From CBDFGK01 sp965247075 (GTDB taxonomy: Bacteria > Pseudomonadota > Gammaproteobacteria > Pseudomonadales > Halieaceae), in contig CBDFGK010000003.1 in NCBI GenBank assembly GCA_965247075.1, positions 2,046,001 through 2,110,000 of the forward strand: a stretch of 64,000 bases of DNA. Direction: 5' to 3'. The notes under the pieces were generated by a model that saw only the letters and a program-made list of their open reading frames with translations, was not told where the DNA came from and searched no databases. Of this stretch, positions 1 through 8,211 are shown piece after piece. The number at the start of each line of letters is the position of its first letter. Positions within the stretch are counted from its first letter, which is position 1. The translations under genes were made by a program, and so were the position numbers.

Positions 1-243
1 GGCAGCCGCACCTCTTCCAGTGGCCCGTTCCTGCGTGCCATTGATCCCCAGTGGACGATTTTCAGTCGCGGCTACCGCAATCGCTTTGGGCATCCTCACC
101 CTACTGTGTTGCAGCGTATGGACATACTGGGCATTGCGATCCTCGACACGGCGCAGGATGGCGCGGTAAGCCTGCGCGTTATTGATGGGCAATTAGTGAA
201 CGTTGAACGTCACAGGGTGACCCAACGCTATTACTGGCACTGA
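1..243 (+). CDS. comEC: ComEC/Rec2 DNA-uptake channel, C-terminal fragment
   Basis: Open from the first base of the window and ending in TGA at 241-243, this encodes the last 80 residues of a larger protein. The segment reads GSRTSSSGPFL..., then SRGYRNRFGHPHP, which is typical of the C-terminal metallo-beta-lactamase-like domain of ComEC/Rec2, the inner-membrane channel for single-stranded DNA uptake in competence. The channel domain lies outside the window. A ComEC gene directly upstream of a TolQ/ExbB-ExbD pair is, as I recall, the gene order in Pseudomonas, which supports the call. Function is assigned from this short motif and context only. Confidence 0.85.
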   Translation, partial: GSRTSSSGPFLRAIDPQWTIFSRGYRNRFGHPHPTVLQRMDILGIAILDTAQDGAVSLRVIDGQLVNVERHRVTQRYYWH

Positions 244-310
244 ATATCTTTCACTGCTTGCGCGCCTGCGTATAATGAGCCAGAGCTTGTAATAGCGAGA
301 GGTGGGAGCA

Positions 311-946
311 GTGCTGGAGATGGTAACAGCAGGCGGTTGGTTGATGCTGCCCATCCTGTTGTGTTCGGTAGTCGCACTGGGAATATGCATTGAGCGGCTG
401 ATTACGCTCAATGCCGAAAAAATATCACCGCCACACCTGCCGGCACGGGTCTGGACGCAGTTGAAGAACAACGAACTGGATGCCCCTAAATTGCGCACCC
501 TGCGCGCTTCATCGCCGCTGGGGGAAATTCTGGCTGCCGGGTTGGGCAATGCTCATCACGGTCGGGACGTTATGAAGGAAAGCATAGAGGAAGCCGCCGG
601 CCATGTGGTGCACGACCTGGAAAGATACCTCAATCCGTTGGGCACAATCGCCGCAGTCACCCCATTGCTGGGACTGTTGGGAACGGTGGTGGGCATGATC
701 AAGGTGTTCACGGAGATCATGGCGCAGGGCACGGGCAATGCCTCGGTTCTGGCCGGTGGTATCTCCGAGGCCTTGATTACCACTGCGGCCGGTTTGAGCA
801 TCGCGATTCCCAGCTTGATTATGCACCGGTATTTTGTCGGCCGTATCGACGGCATTGTGATCGGGCTGGAGCAGGAGACCATCAAGTTGGTGGATGCGCT
901 TCACAATGAGAGTGCTGATGGCAATACCGGGGATAGCGCGAGTTGA
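311..946 (+). CDS. exbB: MotA/TolQ/ExbB-family proton channel protein
   Basis: Inner-membrane protein of the TolQ/ExbB/MotA family, which with an ExbD/TolR partner converts proton-motive force into mechanical work on a periplasmic or outer-membrane target. It has an N-terminal membrane segment (GGWLMLPILLCSVVALGICI), a cytoplasmic middle, and two membrane segments near residues 110-185 carrying the family pattern LGLLGTVVGMI and GISEALITTAAGL. A GTG at 302 is in frame, but GTG at 311 has GAGAGG placed about 8 bases upstream and is preferred. It overlaps exbD by four bases. No TonB or tolA gene is in the window, so the driven system is unknown. Length of about 211 aa is normal. Confidence 0.85.
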   Translation: MLEMVTAGGWLMLPILLCSVVALGICIERLITLNAEKISPPHLPARVWTQLKNNELDAPKLRTLRASSPLGEILAAGLGNAHHGRDVMKESIEEAAGHVVHDLERYLNPLGTIAAVTPLLGLLGTVVGMIKVFTEIMAQGTGNASVLAGGISEALITTAAGLSIAIPSLIMHRYFVGRIDGIVIGLEQETIKLVDALHNESADGNTGDSAS

Positions 947-1368
947 AATTCAGGCGTCAACGACTACTGGAAGTCAACGTCAACCTGACACCACTTATCG
1001 ATGTGGTGTTTTTGTTGTTGATATTCTTCATGGTCTCGACCACCTTCACCAAGGAAACCCACCTCAGTATTGATTTGCCCGAGGCAGCCGGTGATGCCAG
1101 TGCCGATGTCGCTGATCAGATAGAAATACTCATTGACGAGGATGGGCTGTACACCATTAACGCCCAGCGCCTGGTGGATGTACGCCTGGCTACCCTCAAG
1201 GCGGCAATTCGCCGGGTAGCGGCGGGGGACACCTCGCTGCCCATGGTCATTACCGCCGATGCACAGACTCCCCACAAAGCGGTGGTGCGGGCTATGGATG
1301 CCGCCGGTCAAATGGGTTTTGTGCACCTGAGTATTACCACCAGGCAACCCGGGGAAGACACCGAATAA
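943..1368 (+). CDS. exbD: ExbD/TolR-family biopolymer transport protein
   Basis: 141-residue partner of the upstream ExbB-like protein. It has a short cytoplasmic N terminus (MKFRRQ), then one membrane anchor near residues 15-33 preceded by VNLTPLIDVVFLLLIFF. This contains the Asp that carries protons in the family. The rest is a periplasmic domain. The start is TTG at 943, overlapping the exbB stop, so the two are translationally coupled. In Pseudomonas, as I recall, the next genes are lpxK and a Trm112-like gene; here the exbD stop TAA overlaps the kdsB ATG directly, so those genes are missing from this position. Confidence 0.87.
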   Translation: MKFRRQRLLEVNVNLTPLIDVVFLLLIFFMVSTTFTKETHLSIDLPEAAGDASADVADQIEILIDEDGLYTINAQRLVDVRLATLKAAIRRVAAGDTSLPMVITADAQTPHKAVVRAMDAAGQMGFVHLSITTRQPGEDTE

Positions 1369-2132
1369 TGGGTTTTACAGTAGTTATACCTGCTCGCTAC
1401 GGTGCCAGTCGATTACCCGGCAAGCCGCTGCTGGATATTGCCGGTAAACCGATGGTGCAGCACGTCTACGAGCGGGCCTGTGCAAGCGGCGCAGAGCAGG
1501 TAATAATTGCCACCGATGATGAACGCATCTTCACCGCTGCCGGCGACTTTGGTGCACCGGTGCTTATGACCTCTGCGGATCATGTTTCCGGCACTGATCG
1601 CATAGAGGAAGTGAGCCGACAGCTAGGGTTTGCAGCGACTGCAATCGTCGTCAACGTGCAGGGCGATGAACCGTTGATTCCGGCGGCGGTGATAGACCAG
1701 GTCGCCGACAATCTGGCCGCGCACGAGCAAGCCGGGATTGCCACCCTGGGTGAGCCCATCACCACGGCCGCAGACCTGTTCAACCCGAATATTGTCAAGG
1801 TGGTCGCCGATGAACAGGGTTATGCCCTGTATTTCACGCGCGCGCCGATTCCCTGGCACCGGGATGCCTTTGCCGCGGGTCAGCCCGCTGCGGCAGAGCC
1901 AGTGCAGGCCCGTCGTCATCTGGGTATTTATGCGTATCGAGTGAGTTTGTTGCGCGATTTTGTCGGCTGGTCGCCGGTCTCCATCGAGTTGGCTGAATCA
2001 CTGGAACAACTGCGGGCCATGTACCACGGTACCCGCATCCATATCGCCGATGCGCGGGCTGAGGTGCCACCCGGCGTCGATACCGAGGCCGACCTGGCGG
2101 TGGTGCGGCGCATTATCGGCGGGGGCTGTTGA
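1368..2132 (+). CDS. kdsB: 3-deoxy-manno-octulosonate cytidylyltransferase (KdsB)
   Basis: Activates Kdo with CTP to give CMP-Kdo for the inner core of lipopolysaccharide, in the cytoplasm. The 254-residue product opens with VVIPARYGASRLPGKPLLDI, the nucleotide-binding signature of the family. It has NVQGDEPLIP near residue 100, and a C-terminal part containing GIYAYRVSLLRDF and ESLEQLR, all typical of KdsB. Length is normal (about 250 aa). The ATG overlaps the exbD stop as TAATG, and the stop lies 2 bases before the preferred murB ATG, so this sits in one operon. Its presence implies an LPS-bearing gram-negative cell. Confidence 0.95.
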   Translation: MGFTVVIPARYGASRLPGKPLLDIAGKPMVQHVYERACASGAEQVIIATDDERIFTAAGDFGAPVLMTSADHVSGTDRIEEVSRQLGFAATAIVVNVQGDEPLIPAAVIDQVADNLAAHEQAGIATLGEPITTAADLFNPNIVKVVADEQGYALYFTRAPIPWHRDAFAAGQPAAAEPVQARRHLGIYAYRVSLLRDFVGWSPVSIELAESLEQLRAMYHGTRIHIADARAEVPPGVDTEADLAVVRRIIGGGC

Positions 2133-2134
2133 AG

Positions 2135-3172
2135 ATGGCGGTGCAGCGCGATATCTCCTTGCAGAGTTTTAATAGCCTGGCGGTGCCCAGTTGTGCCGAG
2201 CACTTCACGGTGCTTGAAAAGGCCGCCGATCTGCCCCAGTTGCTAGAGATTGCCAGCCACTGCAACTGGACCGTGCGCGTGCTGGGAGAGGGCAGCAACG
2301 TGGTGCTCGCGGAGCAACTGGACGGATTATTGATCCAGCAGCGCTGTCGCGGCATAGCTATCGTCGAAGAAGATGCACAGACCGTGGTGGTAGCCGTGGC
2401 GGCCGGCGAGAACTGGCATCAGTTTGTGCAATGGTGTTTGCAGCAGGGTTATTACGGTCTGGAAAACCTGGCACTAATACCGGGCGCGGTGGGTGCTGCG
2501 CCCATCCAGAATATTGGCGCTTACGGCGTTGAGGTGGGTGGCTTTTTGCGCTCGGTGCAAGCCCGCGAATTGGCCACTGGCAAGCAGCGGCTGTTGTCGC
2601 GGCGCGACTGTGAATTTGACTACCGCGACAGCGTCTTCAAGGGAGCATTGCGCGACCGGTTAATTATTGAAGTGGTGCAATTGCGTTTGAGTAAGGTTCC
2701 ACAAGCGGTTTACGCCTATCCGCCACTGGCACAATGGCTTGAGCAACAGGACATCACCACCCCAACACCTGAACAGGTTTTTGACGCGGTGGTGTCCGTG
2801 CGCCGCAGTCGACTTCCCGAGCCGGCCCAAATGCCCAACGCGGGTAGCTTTTTCAAGAATCCAAGAGTCAATGCGAAAACAATGCTGCGGCTACTAGGCA
2901 GCTACCTACACCTGCCACACTATCGAGATGAGAGCAGTGCCGCACCGCCCGACAGTTACAAGTTGGCGGCCGCCTGGTTGATAGATTATTGCGGCTTTAC
3001 ACAGCGCACTGACAGGGCCGTGCGCGTGCATCCGCAGCACGCCCTGGTGCTAATTAATCCCCAGCGCCGGGCGGCGCAGGAGATACTGGACCTGGCGGGG
3101 GAGATTGTGGCGGCGGTGGAGGCTGAGTTTGGCTTGCAGTTGGAGCAGGAGCCGCGCAGTTATGGCTTTTGA
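2135..3172 (+). CDS. murB: UDP-N-acetylenolpyruvoylglucosamine reductase (MurB)
   Basis: NADPH- and FAD-dependent enzyme making UDP-MurNAc for peptidoglycan. The N-terminal FAD-binding half shows VLGEGSNVV and LALIPGAVGAAPIQNIGAYG. The C-terminal substrate domain shows PNAGSFFKNP, which carries the catalytic Ser region, and AAWLIDYCGF. About 345 residues matches the longer type I MurB of E. coli. ATG at 2135 follows a GGGGG stretch at suitable distance; a TTG at 2129 overlapping the kdsB stop would add two residues. The 3' end overlaps uvrC by 11 bases. In Pseudomonas murB is followed by rne; here a block of about 14 kb separates them. Confidence 0.95.
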   Translation: MAVQRDISLQSFNSLAVPSCAEHFTVLEKAADLPQLLEIASHCNWTVRVLGEGSNVVLAEQLDGLLIQQRCRGIAIVEEDAQTVVVAVAAGENWHQFVQWCLQQGYYGLENLALIPGAVGAAPIQNIGAYGVEVGGFLRSVQARELATGKQRLLSRRDCEFDYRDSVFKGALRDRLIIEVVQLRLSKVPQAVYAYPPLAQWLEQQDITTPTPEQVFDAVVSVRRSRLPEPAQMPNAGSFFKNPRVNAKTMLRLLGSYLHLPHYRDESSAAPPDSYKLAAAWLIDYCGFTQRTDRAVRVHPQHALVLINPQRRAAQEILDLAGEIVAAVEAEFGLQLEQEPRSYGF

Positions 3173-4976
3173 TGCAGAGTCCTTTCTTAAATCCCTGAGC
3201 GGTAGGCCGGGCGTATACCAGATGTACACCGAGCACGGTGATCTGCTCTACGTGGGCAAGGCCAAGCATCTTCGCAACCGGGTTACCGGTTATTTTCGCG
3301 CCGCCGGCCTGACCACCAAAACCATGGCCATGGTGGCCAGGATTCACGACATACAGGTCACGGTTACCGATACTGAAACCGACGCCTTGTTACTGGAACA
3401 CAACCTCATAAAGAAGCACCGGCCAGCCTACAATATCCTGCTGCGTGACGACAAATCCTATCCCTATATCTATCTTTCAGACGACTCCTTTCCACGGCTT
3501 GCCCTGCACCGCGGTAGCAAGCGCAAACAGGGGCAGTATTTCGGCCCCTATCCCAGTGCCGGAGCGGTGCGTGAAAGCCTGCACCTGATGCAGAAGGTGT
3601 TCCGGGTCAGGCAGTGTGAGGACAGCTACTACCGCAACCGCTCACGACCCTGCCTGCAACACCAGATTGGCCGCTGCAGTGCACCCTGCGTGGACCTGGT
3701 GAGCGCCGAGGATTACGCGCAACAGGTGGAACACACGGTGTTGTTTCTCAAGGGCAATTCACAGCGCCTGATGCAGAGCCTGGCGGATGACATGGAAGCC
3801 GCCGCCGCACAGTTGGAATATGAGAAAGCCGCAGCGCTGCGTGACCGCTTGGCACAGTTGCAACAGGTACAGGCGCGCCAGGGTATTGAGGGTGTGGCCG
3901 GTGACCTGGATATTATTTGCGCCGTGGTGGAGGCGGGCAAAACCTGTGTGCAGGTATTGTTTGTACGCGCCGGGCGAGTACTGGGTAGCAAAAGCTATTT
4001 TCCGCCGTTGAAACTGGACCAGGGCGAGGCCGCGGTGATCAGCGCGTTTATTCCGCTCTATTACCTGCCCGGCGCACGCGAGATTCCGCACGAATTAATT
4101 TTGAGCCACGCACCGGAGGATAGGGCTAGCCTGCAGACTGTGCTCAGTGAGCGGGCGGCACGCAAGGTCGCCATCAAAACCCGGGTGCGCGATGCGCGCC
4201 GCAAGTGGCTGCAGTTGGGACGCCAGACGGCACAGCAAAACCTGCGGTCGCGTTTATCGGCCCGCCAGACCTCGTTGGAGCGGTTCCAGGTGTTGCAGGA
4301 CAGCCTCCATCTGCCGGAAATGCCTGCGCGGCTGGAGTGTTTTGATATCAGTCACAGCTCCGGTGAAGCCACCGTGGCGTCTTGCGTGGTGTTCGACCAT
4401 AACGGTCCGCGCAAATCGGATTATCGGAAGTTCAATATAGAGGGCATCGTCGGCGGCGATGACTACGCCGCCATGCAGCAGGCTCTGGAGCGACGCTACC
4501 GGCGCCTCAAGGCCGGCGAGGGTGTGCTGCCGGACGTGCTGCTTGTCGATGGGGGCAAAGGCCAGGTGACACAGGCCCTGTCGGTACTGGAAGATCTGCA
4601 GATTGACGATGTGACGGTGGTGGGCGTGGCCAAGGGCACCACCCGCAAGGCCGGTTTTGAAACGCTGATCATGGGCGACAGCGGGCGGGTATTGCAGCTC
4701 AACGGTGATAACCAGGGTCTGCACCTGATTCAGCATATACGCGATGAAGCCCACCGCTTTGCCATTACCGGCCACCGGGCGCGCCGGGACAAAAAGCGCA
4801 AAGGCTCGGTGCTGGACCGGATTCCCGGTGTGGGCGGCAAGCGGCGGCGCGATTTATTGCGGCATTTTGGCGGTTTGCACGGAATTCAGCGTGCCAGCGT
4901 CGAAGAATTGATGAAAGTTAGCGGCATTAATGAAAAAATAGCCCAGGACATATACACACAATTACACAGTCACTGA
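3162..4976 (+). CDS. uvrC: UvrABC excinuclease subunit C
   Basis: Makes both incisions during nucleotide excision repair, acting with UvrA and UvrB. The 604-residue product (E. coli about 610) has the GIY-YIG endonuclease domain at the N terminus (GRPGVYQMY, then YVGKAKHLRNRV). A UVR motif that binds UvrB lies around residues 205-240 (LEYEKAAALRDRL). An RNase H-like second nuclease domain follows (LECFDISHSSG, VLLVDGGKGQV). Two helix-hairpin-helix motifs end the protein (RIPGVGGKRRRDLLRHFGG). ATG at 3162 fits the family start; an upstream in-frame GTG at 3105 would add 19 unrelated residues. It runs straight into pgsA, the classic uvrC-pgsA pair. Confidence 0.97.
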   Translation: MAFDAESFLKSLSGRPGVYQMYTEHGDLLYVGKAKHLRNRVTGYFRAAGLTTKTMAMVARIHDIQVTVTDTETDALLLEHNLIKKHRPAYNILLRDDKSYPYIYLSDDSFPRLALHRGSKRKQGQYFGPYPSAGAVRESLHLMQKVFRVRQCEDSYYRNRSRPCLQHQIGRCSAPCVDLVSAEDYAQQVEHTVLFLKGNSQRLMQSLADDMEAAAAQLEYEKAAALRDRLAQLQQVQARQGIEGVAGDLDIICAVVEAGKTCVQVLFVRAGRVLGSKSYFPPLKLDQGEAAVISAFIPLYYLPGAREIPHELILSHAPEDRASLQTVLSERAARKVAIKTRVRDARRKWLQLGRQTAQQNLRSRLSARQTSLERFQVLQDSLHLPEMPARLECFDISHSSGEATVASCVVFDHNGPRKSDYRKFNIEGIVGGDDYAAMQQALERRYRRLKAGEGVLPDVLLVDGGKGQVTQALSVLEDLQIDDVTVVGVAKGTTRKAGFETLIMGDSGRVLQLNGDNQGLHLIQHIRDEAHRFAITGHRARRDKKRKGSVLDRIPGVGGKRRRDLLRHFGGLHGIQRASVEELMKVSGINEKIAQDIYTQLHSH

Positions 4977-5005
4977 TTGTGTGCAGTCTCGTGGCAGGAT
5001 CAGGA

Positions 5006-5599
5006 ATGGAACTTAATATACCCAACAGCTTGACCGTCAGCCGCATTGCGATGGTTCCCATTCTGGTGCTGGTTTTCTACTGGCCCTTTGAGAACCATCA
5101 ATTGGTTGCCGCGGGCGTGTTTGCGCTGGCGGCGGTCACTGACTGGTTTGACGGCTACCTGGCTCGCAAGCTGGCACAGATAACTGAGTTTGGCGCCTTT
5201 TTGGACCCGGTGGCGGACAAGCTGATGGTGGCGGTGGCGTTGGTGCTGTTAGTGGAACAACACGACACCGTTCTTTTTACCCTGGCGGCCTGCGTCATAG
5301 TTGGCAGAGAGATCGTTGTCTCCGCTCTGCGGGAGTGGATGGCAGAACTGGGCGAGCGAGCCAGCGTTGCAGTGGTATTTGTTGCCAGGGTAAAAACTTT
5401 CGCCCAGATGCTGTCAATCATTGCCTTGTTGGCGCTGGACCCCACCACCAGCCCCGGCTGGATGTTGGCGGTCGCCTACACGATGTTATATGCCGCGGCG
5501 GTGCTGACCCTGTATTCCATGGTGGTTTACCTGCGAGCTGCCTGGACTGTGTTGTTGGGACGTGAACAGGCCCAGAAAAAGCTGGAGCAGGAGACCTGA
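5006..5599 (+). CDS. pgsA: CDP-diacylglycerol-glycerol-3-phosphate 3-phosphatidyltransferase
   Basis: Integral membrane enzyme making phosphatidylglycerol phosphate from CDP-diacylglycerol. The CDP-alcohol phosphotransferase signature is complete: D-x2-DG-x2-AR-x8-G-x3-D-x3-D, seen as DWFDGYLARK followed by EFGAFLDPVADK. Several hydrophobic segments follow. ATG at 5006 (MELNIPNSLTVSR) has an AGGATCAGGA-like ribosome site just upstream and matches the family N terminus; the open frame extends back to a GTG at 4979. The gene directly follows uvrC and precedes a tRNA, as in enterobacteria. It consumes CDP-DAG, the product proposed for the Tam41-like enzyme at 49562-50500. Confidence 0.95.
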   Translation: MELNIPNSLTVSRIAMVPILVLVFYWPFENHQLVAAGVFALAAVTDWFDGYLARKLAQITEFGAFLDPVADKLMVAVALVLLVEQHDTVLFTLAACVIVGREIVVSALREWMAELGERASVAVVFVARVKTFAQMLSIIALLALDPTTSPGWMLAVAYTMLYAAAVLTLYSMVVYLRAAWTVLLGREQAQKKLEQET

Positions 5600-5606
5600 T
5601 ACGGCG

Positions 5607-5635
5607 TTGTAATCACCCCCTCCAGCCCCTATAAT
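5607..5635 (+). promoter_or_regulatory. Sigma70-type promoter of tRNA-Cys
   Basis: TTGTAA at 5607-5612 and TATAAT at 5630-5635 are separated by 17 bases. The sequence after the -10 is C-rich (CCCCGCC), as in stringently controlled tRNA promoters. Transcription would start about 20 bases before the mature tRNA-Cys 5' end. Confidence 0.75.
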
Positions 5636-5660
5636 CCCCGCCTTCTCGAAGACCCCTTCC

Positions 5661-5734
5661 GGCTGGATGGCAGAGTGGTTATGCAGCGGACTGCAACTCC
5701 GTGTAGACGAGTTCGATTCTCGTTCCAGCCTCCA
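5661..5734 (+). tRNA. cysT: tRNA-Cys (GCA)
   Basis: A 74-base cloverleaf: acceptor GGCTGGA pairs with TTCCAGCC, followed by encoded CCA. The anticodon stem GCGGA/TCCGT closes the loop CTGCAAC with anticodon GCA at 5693-5695. The T-loop GTTCGATTC is standard. Its place after uvrC-pgsA matches the E. coli pgsA-glyW-cysT-leuZ arrangement, although no tRNA-Gly is seen here. Confidence 0.95.
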
Positions 5735-5834
5735 TCACCTAATTCCACCTCACGCCGGCGGTTTGGTAGAATTTGCCACTATGGAATTGCCACGGATACC
5801 CAGATGGCGGATGGCATCCAGCCCGGTTTCTGGG

Positions 5835-7112
5835 TCAAGCACCCGGCCGTTGCTGATGGTCAGGGTATACTCGCTGCCCACAGCTTACGAAATACTCGCT
5901 GATCTCGATACTCTCGGGCTGCACTCCCAGCCCTATGGCGCGCGCGGGAAAGCGGCGCAGCAAGGGGACGGCATTGAGCAGCTTTATCGGCCACGGCACT
6001 GCGTTGGCGCCGCCGAGTACCTTGCGTAATAGCTGGTTCTGTATCAGCACCTGCATCTTTTGCGTGGCACGGGTGGGCGGTTCGCGCCGTTTCTGTACCG
6101 CTGCCAGTGTGGTGGGTTCTATACACTCGCTGTGAAAGGCGGGCACCAGTGCATTGGCAGCGGCGACTGCGTCCTGAATCGCCAGATTGATACCCACACC
6201 ACCGACCGGTGACATGGCATGGGCCGCGTCGCCAATAAACAGCAGCCCCGCACGCCACCACTGTTGCAGTCTATCGACCCGCACCGAGAGCAGACTAATG
6301 TCGTTCCAGTCGCGCAGGCTGTGCAGGCCCTCGCTGAGCTCGGGAGCCGCGCCCGCGATGCTGTTGCGGAACTCAGCGAGCCCCTGTTTTTGTAGCTGCC
6401 GGTAGTGACCCTTGAGGAGTACATAGGCGCACTGCCAGTAGTCGCCCCGGTCGATAGTGATGAGAATTCGGCCCGGGCTCATGTGCGCGAACACCGCTTT
6501 GCCGGTGACCTCTTTTTTATCGACGCGCATCCACAGGGCGTCCATAAAGGCACCGATGTTTTGCACGGTCAGTCCGGAGGCCTGGCGTAGTACCGAGTGG
6601 CGACCGCCGGCGCCGATAGTTACATCGGCCCGTATTTCCTGCCTGCCGTTGGCGGTATCGACACATACACCCACCACCTTGCCGTCTGCTTCTACCAGGC
6701 CCACGGCTTCGGTATTCATGCGCAGCTGGAAGCCGGGGTAGCGAGCAGCGGCGTTGGCGACAAAGTCCAGGAACTCCCATTGGGGCATAAAGGCAATGTA
6801 GGGACATTTGACCTGCAGTCGTGAAAAATCGGCAACTGTATAGAGTTTGTCGCCGAACTGGATGCGTGCCTGGTACATGCAATCGTGGGGTCGCTGCAGA
6901 AAGCTTTCCAGCAGCCCCAACTCGTGCATCACTTCCATGGTAGAGGGATGAATGGTGTCACCGCGAAAATCACGCAGGAAGTCGCCGTGCTTTTCCAGCA
7001 CCACTACATCGATTCCGGCGCGTGCCAGCAGGTAGCCCAGCATGATGCCTGCCGGTCCACCGCCGGCGATACAGCACTGGACTTGCAAAGGTTTTGACTG
7101 CGACCTTGTCAT
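5835..7112 (-). CDS. FAD-dependent aromatic-hydroxylase-type monooxygenase
   Basis: 425-residue flavoprotein of the p-hydroxybenzoate hydroxylase fold. The FAD dinucleotide-binding motif AGGGPAGIMLGYLLARAG lies near residues 16-33, followed by VVLEKHGDF. The second FAD motif LLFIGDAAHAMSPVGGVGIN lies near residues 290-310. A middle stretch GAGGRHSVLRQASG matches the DG-type motif region. Such enzymes hydroxylate aromatic or polyketide substrates with NAD(P)H and oxygen; the substrate cannot be read from sequence. It is too unlike UbiH/UbiF in context to name it so. The gene sits between tRNA-Cys and tRNA-Leu with an SDR and a transporter, all on the minus strand, which looks like an insertion into a tRNA array. 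Confidence 0.8.
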   Translation of the reverse strand: MTRSQSKPLQVQCCIAGGGPAGIMLGYLLARAGIDVVVLEKHGDFLRDFRGDTIHPSTMEVMHELGLLESFLQRPHDCMYQARIQFGDKLYTVADFSRLQVKCPYIAFMPQWEFLDFVANAAARYPGFQLRMNTEAVGLVEADGKVVGVCVDTANGRQEIRADVTIGAGGRHSVLRQASGLTVQNIGAFMDALWMRVDKKEVTGKAVFAHMSPGRILITIDRGDYWQCAYVLLKGHYRQLQKQGLAEFRNSIAGAAPELSEGLHSLRDWNDISLLSVRVDRLQQWWRAGLLFIGDAAHAMSPVGGVGINLAIQDAVAAANALVPAFHSECIEPTTLAAVQKRREPPTRATQKMQVLIQNQLLRKVLGGANAVPWPIKLLNAVPLLRRFPARAIGLGVQPESIEISEYFVSCGQRVYPDHQQRPGA

Positions 7113-7175
7113 GTAAAGAGCCTGGCAGAGAATTGCCTGACCCCGCGGTCAGATTCTCAGCGCCGTCCGGCTAAT

Positions 7176-8201
7176 TCAGGCCCGTAGACTCTGCACCGGC
7201 AGGTAGTCGCGGGTAAGCGCTACCGATACTTCCCACAAACGCGCCGCCATTTCATCATCCGTGAGTGCAGCGGTGCCCGCGGCGGGATTGCAATCGACAA
7301 AGTAGTAGCCACGCACCCCAACCAGGGCCGGGCTGGTTGCCACATAGGTTTGTGTGGCGGCGCCTTCCTCGACTGTTTTTGTGAACAGGGGACCAAGGGT
7401 TTTGGCCAAAAACTGCATGATGCCGCTCATATTGCGAATGGCGTTGGTCACAATCACGCCTGGGTGCAGGGAGTTGGCGGTGGCGGTGCTGCCCGAGGTG
7501 CGCCGGGCCAGTTCGCGCGCACACAGTGCGTTGGCCAGTTTGGAATGCCCGTAGGCTGCACCGGCCTTATAATCCGTATTGTGCCAGGCCAGATCATCAA
7601 ACAAAATACCCGCATCGGGTGCGCGTTTGTGGGCTTCGCTGCTGACAAATACAAAGCGCCCCTGCTCGGCGGCCAGTACCTCATCCAGCAACTGGTTGAC
7701 CAGAATAAAGTGCCCCAGGTGATTTACCACGAAGTGTTTTTCAAGCCCGCCCACCAGCGTGCGCTCCCGGATGCTGACGATGCCGGCATTGCAGATGAGG
7801 CCGTCGATAGGCATGCCCATGGCACGTATGCGCTGGGCGCAGGCGACGATACCGGCAAAATCTGTTAACTCCAACTGTTCCGGTGTGGTCTTGCCCGCGA
7901 CCGAAGCGCAGGCATTTTTGGCCTTGTCCAGGGTGCGGGCGGTACCGATCACGTGGGCACCGCGCAGTGCCAACACGCGCATGGTCTCCAGACCCAGCCC
8001 AGAGTTGGCGCCAGTGACCACATAGGTTTTGCCGGTCAGGTCGAGTGCCTCGGTTACCAGCTCAGCCGTGGCACTGGCGTCAAAATCGCTGAGGGGAGCC
8101 GGGGCGCTCAGTATTTTTGCCAGTAGTTGACCGGGCAGGGCGGCCAGCGTGCCAAGCATAGCCAGGCTTTGTATAAAACGACGGCGGCTGAACAGGGCCA
8201 T
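7176..8201 (-). CDS. Tat-exported short-chain dehydrogenase/reductase
   Basis: SDR-family oxidoreductase with a twin-arginine signal. The N terminus MALFSRRRFIQS followed by a hydrophobic stretch ending LPGQLLA fits Tat export. The mature part has the Rossmann motif TGANSGLG, the NAG motif (LICNAGIV), and the catalytic YxxxK as YGHSK. About 341 residues including the leader. The shape resembles protochlorophyllide reductase/retinol-dehydrogenase-like SDRs. The ATG at 8201 is chosen because it puts the twin Arg near the start; an upstream in-frame start at 8234 adds 11 residues and overlaps the transporter gene. A periplasmic NAD(P)-dependent SDR is unusual because the cofactor would have to be carried folded. 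Confidence 0.78.
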   Translation of the reverse strand: MALFSRRRFIQSLAMLGTLAALPGQLLAKILSAPAPLSDFDASATAELVTEALDLTGKTYVVTGANSGLGLETMRVLALRGAHVIGTARTLDKAKNACASVAGKTTPEQLELTDFAGIVACAQRIRAMGMPIDGLICNAGIVSIRERTLVGGLEKHFVVNHLGHFILVNQLLDEVLAAEQGRFVFVSSEAHKRAPDAGILFDDLAWHNTDYKAGAAYGHSKLANALCARELARRTSGSTATANSLHPGVIVTNAIRNMSGIMQFLAKTLGPLFTKTVEEGAATQTYVATSPALVGVRGYYFVDCNPAAGTAALTDDEMAARLWEVSVALTRDYLPVQSLRA

Positions 8202-8211
8202 GCTGCGCTCC

